A stretch of DNA of 64,000 bases from the NCBI RefSeq assembly GCF_008831285.2, contig NC_045141.1:1798001-1862000 (forward strand), written 5' to 3'. Within the stretch, counting starts at the first letter, position 1. Each line of letters starts with the position of its first letter. Of the stretch, positions 35,882 through 46,185 are shown one piece after another. Both the position numbers and the translations under genes were made by a program. The DNA comes from Nymphaea colorata. Its lineage: Eukaryota; Streptophyta; Magnoliopsida; Nymphaeales; Nymphaeaceae. Under the pieces are notes generated by a model that made no database searches, was not told where the DNA came from, and worked only from the letters and a program-made list of their open reading frames with translations.

Positions 35882-38116
35882 ACTTCCCCCTCTCTTGGGC
35901 AAGAGTGGTCCTTGAGAAAAACCATAGAGTATTCTCACTTGAAGACATAGGGTTTCTCTTGAGCTCTTTCTCCCTCCCTCTTTCTCTTTTCATTTCTCTT
36001 CTTCTCTAACTTGGAACAAGTTACAACCCTCTTAGAGGCATCATCTTGAAGCTTCACTCAAGAGAATCTTCAAGTTTAGGTGTTCATTTTCTATAAGTCT
36101 TTCTCATTTAGAGGTATGTAATCCAAACCTCACTCCATTCTTGATTTTCTTTCCTCTCTTCTTCATCTCCCAATGACCATATGAGATAGCTTTCACTCTC
36201 TATTTTAGAGTCAAGAGCCTATACTCGAGAGCAGCAGGAGCTTGAGAAGATGAGATAATCTTTCATTCTACGATTAAATCATGTTATTCATTTTCTCAAA
36301 TATAATATTGTTGTTGTTGCTCTTTCCTTTCTCAAATATAGACTTCTTAAGTTTTCCTCATTTTCTTCCCATCTTCCTCTCCCCATGGCCAAAGGACATA
36401 GCACTCAATCTCTTTTTTTAGAAACAAGAGGCTTTGCTCAAGGGCAACGAGAGCATGGAAAGATGAGATGATCTTTCATTTGATAGTTACTTCATGCCCT
36501 CCCTCCTAGTTGAATTTTTCTCTTTCCATCTCTCTCTCTTTCCTTCCTTGAATATTGTCTATATATTATCCATGCATAGTTGCTTGTTTTTTCATTTATA
36601 TGTGAATGTATGGTGGGAATGAGAGTGTGGTTTGGGGATTCTTTATCTTCATATTGATTTTTGAGGTCGGGACTTATCAAACCCGGGGAAACCCTTACGA
36701 ATATGTACATGTTAATATGCATTTACATGACATTTCGTATTAGTTTCCTTTTAATCATCCCATTTGGAACCCTAATGAGCATCTTATTGTATGATTTGTT
36801 TTCTTCCACACCCAACGGTGGAAGAAATATATCCCTTGTGGCAAATCAAATCATAACATTATATGTTTTTATATAAATCATATTTTCCAAAACATTTTCA
36901 AAAAAAATCTCTCTAATGCGGCCTTGGAGACTTAGCTTAGGCTCTTGCATGAGTCTAAGCTCCCTTCCGGCCTATATCAAAATTTGAAGTCGGCAATTTT
37001 CAAATCATTCTTTGATTTTCATATTCATAAAAACATATGCGTATATACATGTTATATACGTATGCATGCACATAAATATCTTTCTTTGTTATTTCTCTTT
37101 CTATGATTTAACATACTTTTATAAACTCTTGTATACGTATATATAAATATATATATGTACGTATATTCCATTTTAAAATCTCTCTTTCTCTTTCTAAAAT
37201 GATCTTCTCTTCTCTACTTGATATAGACATCATTTTCATAAGTTTTCATATATGTATACAAATACATATCTTTCTTTTTCAAAACATATGATTTTATTAT
37301 TTTCAAGATCTTTTTCTTTCTTTATATCCCTCTTTGGATGTAGCCCTTCATCTTTTTCATTCTTTCAATATCTTACCATTTAAGATTTTAATTTTGCATT
37401 TACCGACTTCATTAAGACCACAACTCAAGTGATGACCCAATATTGGATTCATGCTTGATGGTCTACAATCCCAATCCATTTTCAAAAACTTTTCTTTCTT
37501 ATATATGATAACTATGAAAACAAAAATCTTAGATGTATGTTATGGTAGGAATGCCTTAGATGAATGTCGTGGTAGGAATGAGTCATTTTTCTTCCATTCA
37601 CCTTAGGATTGATGCATCCATTCATTCACTTCCACTCACTATCACAAATGAGCACAAACACATCTCTAAAAGAATTTATGCAAGATGAGATTGAGCTCTA
37701 ACTAGGTGGTAACCGAATTAAAGCAAAATCTCAAGCCAACTTAAAGTCTTAAGAAAACACTAAAATGACTTCAAAGTGATTCCCTAAGCTTTTCAAATGA
37801 TATTTAAAAGATTTTCCAACTCTAGTTTTCATCAAAATGTTTCACATTCTCAAACAATTGTTCAAGAACCTTTTCAAAAGTTTGAAGCATCAAACTTCCC
37901 ATATTCTTCTACACCACATATAGAAAAGATGTTTAAACCAAAATGAAATGCATCAATAATAAACATAGCAATTGGATTGATTACTCCCTGTAAAGGCGCC
38001 GGGAACGGTTGATCCTCGTACCGACGGGCGAGTCCCTTTCTCTTTTATTTTCAAATAAAAAACTCATTTTTCTGGAGCACTTCAAAACCAACCAAAAATT
38101 TTGAGATGCAAACAGA

Positions 38117-38135
38117 TGGCGACAGTGATGGGACC
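38117..38135 (+). other. primer binding site of the LARD-like element
   Basis: TGGCGACAGTGATGGGACC lies two bases after the LTR1 end. The first seven bases, TGGCGAC, fit the 3' end of plant tRNA-Arg used by Tat/Ogre elements; the remainder fits less well. A degenerate second copy (TGGCCACCGTGATGTGACC) begins at 44388. Confidence 0.65.
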
Positions 38136-39018
38136 GATCATCATTTGGCAATGGTTATAATTGATGCATTTTTACTAACTTGAACATCTCACATATTGAC
38201 AATGATAAAGCATGTTCCCTATTTTGACCTTGACCTCATTGGCACTTCATTGCATTGCTTGGTGATTGTGTTTGCTTTCTTGCACATAAGACTAATTGAT
38301 GATGATCAATCATATTCACCTAGATTTAGTATCAAATACAACCCTCCTTAATTTAAGAGTTGTTTGAAGACAATGTTTGTTCTTCTTCTTATTTTAATCA
38401 TCATCTTAGGCAACATTGCATTAGAGACAACTCATTTTACATGATTTCTCATATTTTAAAATTTCTCACACCTATTTTGTCTCGGTCATCATGTTGCTGG
38501 GCTTAGTCTTAGGTGGTAGCACAAGACTAAGCTTTACATTACAACTAGACCACACCTTGGGCGGGAAAGCCCCCTCGTTAGTACCATGAGTGGTAATTTG
38601 TGGTATATCAACGAATGTCCAAGAAGAAGTTGATAAACCTTATCCTTAGTTGCCAAATGAAGAAGTCTATGCTCGTACTAAGCCTCTTGGCTAAGGTATA
38701 TTGGCATATCTTATATGAAATAATTATACTCAATCAAACCCAATTCAATTAGGGTCCTATGCTCCTTTTCCAAATATATGCATGATAAAGATGACTTTCA
38801 AAAATGTTGGATGTTTATCATTATATGATGATTGCATGTGTCTCTTTCATACAATCTTTGATCAATTGAATAATTTTACATTCCATTTTCTTATTTAAAT
38901 CAACGTCTTCTTCGATCATCTCTATATAATCTTCAATATGATCACACCATAAGCTCATGCTTTAACTCTACTATCTAAATGACATTGATTGTTTCAAATA
39001 TTGTCAATTCATTTTTCA
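38136..39018 (+). other. LARD internal region, left non-coding part
   Basis: AT-rich non-coding sequence directly after the PBS. Its first ~160 bases are repeated at 44386-44545 after LTR2. Confidence 0.8.
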
Positions 39019-39910
39019 GAATTACTTCAAGATTTACATTTTATCATACTTGGTCTATCTCTCATCTATTCATTTATCCAACTTCATATTTTTAAACATG
39101 ATAGCCAGTTATTGGCTCAATTACGAACTTTGCTTGACTTAGGTCATGCATTCTTTTGCTCTCATTTTAGCCAAACTTTTTTCCAAGTTTCAATACTTAT
39201 TATGTGTCTTTCCTCACATTTTACTATTTTCATAATTTCATTGGATCATCAATTATTCCTTGGCAAGTCTATTTTTCTTAGAATTGCTTCGAAATCTACA
39301 TTTTATTATACATTGTCAATCCCTTATTTATTTGTCTGACCTCATATTATTGAACATGATGGCCACCTATTGGCCCAATTATCAACTCTCTTGACTCAGG
39401 TCATGCATTATTTTTCCCGCATTCATATGCAGCCAAATAACTTTTTAGCTTCAATACATATAGTGTGTCTTTCTTTCCATGGGTCATCAATTATTCTTTG
39501 ACAAGTCCATCTCTTCTTTATAGAATTACTTCAAAATCTACATTTCATTATACTTTGTCAATCTCTCATTTATTTGTTTTACCTCATGTTTCTAACTCAA
39601 TTACCAACTTTGTTTGGCTTAGGTCATACATTCTTTTCATTATCCTTACTTATAGGGTGTATTTCTTTGTATTCTACTACTTCCATAGGTTGGGGCATCG
39701 ATTGCTCTTTGTCAATCCATCATTTATTTGTTCGAAATCACATTCTTGAACGTGACTCTGCTTGACTCGGGCCATACATTCTTTTTTTTTTCATTTATAT
39801 TTAGTCCAATAATTTTTTGGCTTCAAAACATATAGTGTGTATTTCTACCATTTTTCTATTTCTATGATTTTATTAGGTTATCGTTTATTCCAAGATTTTT
39901 GCTTATGCTC
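39019..39910 (+). repeat. ~250-bp tandem repeat array in LARD interior
   Basis: Each unit starts near GAATTACTTCAA(G/A)AT(T/C)TACATTT and contains ATTGGCYCAATTA, GACTYAGGTCATGCATTC and TTCAATACATATAGTGTGTC. Unit starts are at about 39019, 39281 and 39523, with a partial fourth from about 39715. Spacing is 262 and 242 bp. The 60-116 codon open frames here reflect the repeat and not a protein. Confidence 0.85.
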
Positions 39911-40499
39911 CGATTACATTCTATCATCGGACATTTGATTTTTGACTTATTCATTCACCTCTGTTGAATCTATAACTTCATAAATCGAACCTCATATATT
40001 TATACTCCACTCGAGATTTAATTCTTTCGAAATTAAGATGTTCTATTTTCCTATATTATCAACTTGATATCTCGCTACGAGAATTATCATCTACCGATCA
40101 TATTCTTATAACAAATTTCTCTCCTACAAGGTTTGTTTCAATTTCTTCACCTCAAAGGCAAAACACAAACTCTTGCATACCAAAGTTCATATATATGTCA
40201 TTACCTTGTACCCTCATTTCCCCGTTAAGGGAACATATACCTTATTTTTATAATTTTGCTCATTTGATTGAGGTAATTTTCATTACTTTCTTTGCCTCAG
40301 TCTCAATCCAAGACATCAACCATTTATCTTCTACGCAACATTCTTTCCTTTATCAATCACCGCAATTTGCTAATACTGGGGCATTTTTTAAAAATATTTC
40401 AAGGACATTTCTAAATTTCTTTTGCGACAAATATTTTTCATGAACAATTATCATTGTCCATAGAAAAAAGGATCATATCCCAATCAAATCAACCGTCTG

Positions 40500-40740
40500 T
40501 TAAGCTAAAGATTTGATCAAGCGCAATCTGGCCATTAGGCTCGGAGCTTTCTAAAAGCTAGCTCAACCATGTCACTAGACAAGGGATTTTTATGGAGCAA
40601 GCACAACTTGGCCGTTTGGCTAAGGGCTTTTTTAAAGCAAGCTCAACCCGAACACTAGTTTGAGGAATTTTAACAAGTTCAAAATCCAACCTTGGGTGAA
40701 AACAAAAATTTCACCAAAAGGCACTCGAGGTGATAGGAAA
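40500..40740 (+). repeat. short diverged duplication in LARD interior
   Basis: Two copies of an AAGCGCAATCTGGCCATTAGGCT-like unit (about 40520 and 40598), each followed by GAGCTTTCTAAAAGC-like or GGCTTTTTTAAAGC-like sequence, about 80-90 bp apart. Confidence 0.55.
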
Positions 40741-40849
40741 TTTTCTTGTCACAACCAATGAATGAGCAATAGGGTATCAGTCATTGCTTCAACAAACGAG
40801 TTTGAGGTGATGAAGGTTATTTCCTGGCATTGCCACTTGTTATTGAGTA

Positions 40850-41225
40850 ACCCATTCAGGAAAGAGGTAAAACCTGAAACTATGGACAAAAGAGCAACCT
40901 ATGCAGGTAAGAGGTTGAACCTGCAATGCAAGCCAAAGTAACCCACGCTACCAATGGGTTAAACCTGCACTACAAGTCATCACAGCTCACACAAATAAGA
41001 GGTTGAACCTGCAGGCCAACACAATGCACACAGGTAACGGGTTGAACCTGCAAACCAACGCAATGCACGTAGGTAAGGGGTCAAATCTGCAATGCAAGCC
41101 AAGACAACCAATTTCAGGGGGGTTAAACCTGAATTCAATATTGGCAAACCCAAGCAGACAAGGGGTTAAACCTGCAATATAAGCTCAAACAACCCATTCA
41201 GGTAAAGGGTTAAGCCTGAAACATC
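40850..41225 (+). repeat. 40-55-bp tandem repeats around GGTTGAACCTGCA in LARD interior
   Basis: About eight copies of AGGTAAGGGGTTGAACCTGCAATGC-type units, alternating with CAACACAATGCACAC or CCCATTCAGG segments, end just before the PPT. The core GGTTnAACC is self-complementary. Confidence 0.85.
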
Positions 41226-41302
41226 TATCAAAAAATGTGTTGTTTAAAAAATTTATGGTGTTTATCTTTGTCACTAAGTATGGTTAGCACCGACTCAGTA
41301 AC

Positions 41303-41315
41303 AAAGAGGGGCATC
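41303..41315 (+). other. LARD polypurine tract
   Basis: AAAGAGGGGCATC directly precedes LTR2. This form is frequent in Tat/Ogre-type Ty3/gypsy elements. Confidence 0.75.
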
Positions 41316-44300
41316 TATAATCACCCCAAATTTTTTCAAAAAGAATGCCCTCTTTTATTAAAAACACGAAACCAATTTTTGGATCTAAATTGGTCCAAAG
41401 CCACAATACAAATCCAAATTAGATCCAAAAACCCAAGTTCAAATCCAAATCAAGCATTTGAGATCCATTTGCCCTTCATTTTAACAAAAAGACCTCCTTT
41501 TAGAGGGTAATTTTGGTCTTTTTGGTAAACAAGATCTATTTGCCCCTCCTTTTTGACAAAGAACATTCTTTTAGAAGGCAATTTTGGTCTTTTTGGTAAA
41601 CAAGACCCATTTGCCCCTCCTTTTTTACAAAGAACCTCTTTTTAGAAGGCAATTTTGGTCATTTTGGTAAACAAGACTCATTTGCCCCTCTTTTTTTACG
41701 AAGAACCTCCTTTTAGAGGGTAATTTTGCTTTTTTTGGTAAACAAGACTCATTTACCTCTCCTTTTGACAAAAAAAACCTCCTTTTAAAGGGCGATTTTG
41801 GTCTTTTTTGTGGGCAAACCTATTTGCCCCTCTTTTTGACAAAGAATCTTTTTTTAGAGGGTGATTTTGGTTTTTTTGGTAGGCAAGACCCATTTGCCCC
41901 TATTTTTGACAAAAAACCTCCTTTTAAATGGTGATTTTAGTCCTTTTAGGTGAAAAAAGCCACAACTCATTTTTTTAAAAAAAAATATTTTTTATAAGCC
42001 TAATGACCAATCATACCCATTTTCAAACCATTTCTTTTTCAAAATAATTCAAAATTATGTGAAATTCGGATGAAAATGGGGTGGAATTCAAAAAAAATTA
42101 AATTTTGAGTTTTTGGCTCTAAAATCGCTATAAATACCCCCACTTCCCCCTCTCTTAGGCAAGAGTGGTCCTTGAGAAAAACTCTAGAGTATTCTCACTT
42201 GAAGACATAAGATTTCTCTTGAGCTATTTCTCTCTCTCTTTTTCTCTTTTCATTCTCTTCTTCTCTAACTTGGAGCAAATTACAACCCTCTTAGAGGCAT
42301 CATCAAGAGAATCTTCACTCAAGAGAATCTTCAAGCTAAGGTGTTCATTTTCTCTAAGCATTTCTCATTTAGAGGTATGTAATCCAAACCCCACTACATT
42401 TTTTATTTTCTTTCCTTTCTTCTTCATCTCCCTATGGCCATATGAGATAACTCTCACTCTCTATTTTAGAGTCAAGAGGCTATACTCGAGAGCACCAGGA
42501 GCATGAGAAGATGAGATAATCTTTCATTCTACGATTAAATCATGTTATTCATTTTCTCAAATATAATATTGTTGTTGTTGCTCTTTCCTTTCTCGAATAT
42601 AGACTTCAATTGCTTTTTTCATTTTCTTCTCATCTTCCTCTCCTCATGGCCAAAGGAAATAACACTCAATCTCTTTTTTTAGAGACAAGAGGGTATGCTC
42701 TAGGGCACCGGGAGCATAGAAAGATGAGATGATCTTTCATTTCATAGTTACTTCATGCCCTCCCTCCTAGTTGAATCTTTCTTTTTCCATCTCTCTCTCT
42801 CTCTCTTTTTCCTTCCTTGAATATTGTCTATATGTTATCCATGCATAGTTGCTTGGTTTTCTTTTTATATGTGAATGTATAGTGGGAATGAGAGTATGGT
42901 TTGGGAATTCTTTATCTTCATATTGATTTTTGAGGTTGGGACTTGTCCAACCCGGGAAAACCCTTACGAATATGTACATGTTAATATGCATTTGCATGAC
43001 ATTTTGCATTAGTTTCCTTTTAATCATTCCATTTGGAACCCTAATGAGCATCTTATTGTATTATTTGTTTTCTTCCATACCCAACGCTGGAAGAAATATA
43101 TCTCTTGTGGCAAACCAAATCATAACATTCTATGTCTTTATATAAATCATATTTTCCAAAACATTTTCAAAAGAAATCTTTCTAATGGAGCCTTGGAGAC
43201 TTAGCTTAGGCTCTTGCATGAGTCCAAGTTCCCATCCGGCCTATATCAAAATTTGAAGTCGGCTATTTTCAAATCATTCTTTGATTTTTATATTCATAAA
43301 AACGTATGCGTATATATACATGTTATATACGTATGCATGCACATGAATATCTTTCTTTGTTGTTTCTCTTTCTATGATTTAACATACATTTATAAACTCT
43401 CGTATACGTATATATAAATATATATATGTATGTGTATTCCATTTTAAAATCTCTCTTTCTCCTTCTAAAATGATCTTCTCTTCTCTACTTGATATAAACA
43501 TCATTTTCATAAGCTTTCATATATGTATACAAATACATATCTTTCTTTTTCAAAACATGTGATTTTATTATTTTCAAGATCTTTTTCTTTCTCTATATCC
43601 CTCTTTGGATGTAGTCGTTCATATTTTTCATTCTTCCAATATCTTACCATTTAAGATTTTAATTTTTTATTTACCGACTTCATTAAGACTACAACTCAAG
43701 TAATGACCCAATATTGGATTCATGCTTGATGGTCTACAATCTCAATCCATTTTCAAAAACTTTTCTTTCTTATATATGATAACTATAAAAACAAAAATCT
43801 TAGATGTATGTTATGGTAGGAATGCCTTAGATGAATGTTGTGGTAGGAATGAGTCATTTTTCTTCCATTCATCTTAGGATTGATGCATCCATGCATCTAC
43901 TTCCACCCAATATCACAAATGAGCACAAATACATCTCTAAAGTAATTTAAGCAAGATGAGATGGAGCTCTAACTAGGTGGTAACCGAATTAGAGTAAAAT
44001 CTCAAGCCTACTTAAAGTCATAAGAGAACACAAAAATGACTTCAAAGTGATTCCCCAAACTTTTCAAATGATATTTAAAAGATTTCCCAACTCTAGTTTT
44101 CATCAAAATATTTCACATTCTCAAGTCATTGTTCAAGAACCTTTTCAAAAGTTTGAAACAACAAACTTTCAATATTCTTCTACACCGCATATAGAAAATA
44201 TGTTTAAGCCAAAATGAAATGCATCAATAATAAACATAGCCCTTGGATTGATTACCCCCGGTAAAGGCGCCAGAAACGGTTGATCCTCATACCGACGGGC

Positions 44301-44385
44301 GAGTCCCTTTCTCTTTTATTTTCAAATAAAAAACTCATTTTTCTGGGGCACTCTAAAACCAATCAAAAATTTTGGGATACAAACA
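41316..44385 (+). repeat. LTR2 of the LARD-like element (3,070 bp)
   Basis: It aligns along its whole length with LTR1. The first dinucleotide is TA instead of TG (TATAATCACC), a mutation that would impair integrase recognition. It ends GATACAAACA. The 62-bp array is at about 41468-41950 and the TATA-like element at 42129-42136. The 70-110 codon frames inside are not protein genes; LTR1 has the same or broken counterparts. Confidence 0.92.
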
Positions 44386-44545
44386 GATGGCCACCGTGAT
44401 GTGACCGGTCATCGTTTGGCAATGGTTATAATTGATGCATTTTTATTAACTTGAACATCTCACATATTGCCAATGATAAAGCATGTTCCCTATTTTGACC
44501 TTGACCCCATTGACACTTCATTGCATTATTTGCTGATTGTGTTTG
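44386..44545 (+). repeat. partial second copy of LARD internal region
   Basis: From GATGGCCACCGTG to TTGCTGATTGTGTTTG this matches 38115 to about 38271. It then switches directly into LTR sequence. This internal fragment on the wrong side of LTR2 shows the array once held a second element body. Confidence 0.85.
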
Positions 44546-44768
44546 AAACATTAAACTTTCAATATTCTTCTACACCGCATATAGGAAAGATGTTTAAGCC
44601 AAAATGAAATGCATCAATAATAAATATAGCCCTTGGATTGATTACCCCCGGTAAAGGCGCCGGGAACGGTTGATCCTCGTACCCACGGGCGAGTCCCTTT
44701 CTCTTTTATTTTCAAATAAAAATCTCATTTTTCTGGAACACTCTAAAACCAACCAAAAATTTTGGGAT
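44546..44768 (+). repeat. partial LTR3 (last ~225 bp of the LTR)
   Basis: It matches LTR2 from about 44155 to 44375, including CTTTCAATATTCTTCTACACC and GGGCGAGTCCCTTTCTC. It stops at TTTGGGAT, ten bases short of the LTR end. Flanking non-repeat sequence begins at about 44769. Confidence 0.85.
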
Positions 44769-45616
44769 TGGCATGCCAATAAGGTCTTCATGCCAAAGTA
44801 CCATTGCTTTTAACACTATGAAGCTGGTAGCCAAAAGCCTGGTACACCATGAATATAGTAATGAACGACAATAAACTGCAATAGCCACATCCTAAAAAAC
44901 TCAAATCCTCAATAAAAAGATAATCACCATACACATAAAACCAAAGTCCCACCTCTTTCCCTAGACCCCAAAACCCCAATATAAAAATATAATATTGGGG
45001 CTTTCTAATATTAGAAAATGATCTGTCAAATAAACAAGGGTCCTGAAGACACAATTTAATCGAGCGCGCGATAGAAAGGAAGACCATCGAAGGCAAGATG
45101 TTGAACATGAATGGCAGTTGGAAGTGGTGAAATGCATCTCCACCGTTTATGACTCAAGCAAACCATAAAAGAGAAGAAAAATAATTCCAGACACCAAATA
45201 AGAAAAATAGAATCCAAAATTAGCTGCACCATTAAAGGGGGAGAAAAAAAGCTTACGTGAAGTTAAACCAACAGATGCTGCTCTCGCCTTCCACCAGAGA
45301 GATAGAGAGAGAGAAGTCTAGAAAGAGAAATAAGAGGGGAGAGATTGGGAAAAAGAGTAAAATGACAAAAGGTAGGGAGAGATGGGGAGAGAGAGTAAAA
45401 CGAGAAAAGCGAAGGAGACAAAAAATTTTCTCACCCAAGACAGTTGGAAACACATAGATATGAATTAACAGTAACGTTATTAAAAAGGGATATTGATGAT
45501 GGTTGAAACTATTGTAGTGATGCAAAATGAGGTTTTGATCTGGCTAATAACTTTCAGGTGGCTAATAACTTTCAATGTGTGTGTGTGTGTGTCTATATAA
45601 ATAAGTAAATAAATAA

Positions 45617-45687
<71 letters not shown>

Positions 45688-46185
45688 GAGTTGGGTCGAG
45701 CCCAAGCCTGGGCCTTGATAGTTGGGCATAGGCCAACCCAATTCCAACTTTGATTGGGCCGTGCTGGCCCAATGCGCCCTAACTTCACTTAAGCAATTTG
45801 AAGAAGTACTTAATAGTTTGTCATTTATATCTTATGTGAATTATGTGAGCTTTTTGTTGATTATTTGTAAGGTGATGTGGATAGTAAACAATACAGCGCC
45901 CATACATGTTACCCTTCTTAGTTACACCTTGTACTAGTAGGTGTTGTTTCAGTAATAAACACCAATTAAGATGTCAAGATGTCAAATTTCTTTTTTTTAC
46001 TAATAGTTATTGAATACATGAGTGATTATTTGAGTGTCCATTCTTCCATTTCCTTTTTTTCAGTGATTTCTTGGTACCACATCACATACTTCAATCCATG
46101 GACTTCAATATATGTTGTTTCCTAGTGGATAGTTCAATCTCATATTTGTTCATCTCATATTTGCTCATGGATTTTTGATGCATTT
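44769..46185. other. intergenic sequence with microsatellites, no gene recognised
   Basis: No domain was recognised in the 106-codon minus-strand frame at 44788-45108. A 9-bp stem, CCCCAATAT with ATATTGGGG, lies at 44974-45000. A GA-rich tract lies at about 45295-45425. A short tandem copy of GGCTAATAACTTTCA is at about 45542-45575. Confidence 0.45.
45576..45686. repeat. compound (GT)n-(TAAA)n-(AT)n-(GT)n microsatellite
   Basis: About 110 bp of contiguous simple repeats. The long open frames across it on the minus strand are Thr-His repeats created by the microsatellite. Confidence 0.97.

Larger units (their letters stand above)
35064..38114 (+). repeat. LTR1 of the LARD-like element (3,051 bp)
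   Basis: It starts TGTAATCACCCC and ends GATGCAAACA just before the PBS. It contains a 62-bp minisatellite near its 5' end, a promoter-like CATAAATACCCCC at about 35869-35881 followed by CT-rich sequence, and an internal ~300-bp duplication around 36110-36500 (two CACTCTC...AGAGTCAAGAGG-type copies). It aligns throughout with 41316-44385, differing by scattered substitutions and small indels. Confidence 0.92.
35064..44768 (+). mobile_element. non-coding LTR retrotransposon (LARD-like) with three LTR segments
   Basis: Order: LTR1 (35064-38114), PBS and internal region (38115-41315), PPT, LTR2 (41316-44385), a second partial internal segment (44386-44545) and a partial LTR3 (44546-44768). The LTRs are about 3.05 kb. 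No gag or pol frame is visible in the internal region. Large LTRs with a non-coding interior match the LARD class. The PBS beginning TGGCGAC and PPT AAAGAGGGGCATC resemble Tat/Ogre-type Ty3/gypsy elements, a likely relative (inference). No target duplication is found, as expected if the right end was deleted. Mobilisation would need proteins from an autonomous partner not present here. Confidence 0.9.

Noticed and set aside
42165..42506. 113-codon frame in LTR2 of the LARD
   Set aside because: The equivalent part of LTR1 is interrupted and the translation is Phe/Ser/Leu low-complexity from a CT-rich LTR.
45480..45788. 102-codon minus-strand frame rich in Thr-His and Tyr-Ile
   Set aside because: It is generated by the GT/AT compound microsatellite.
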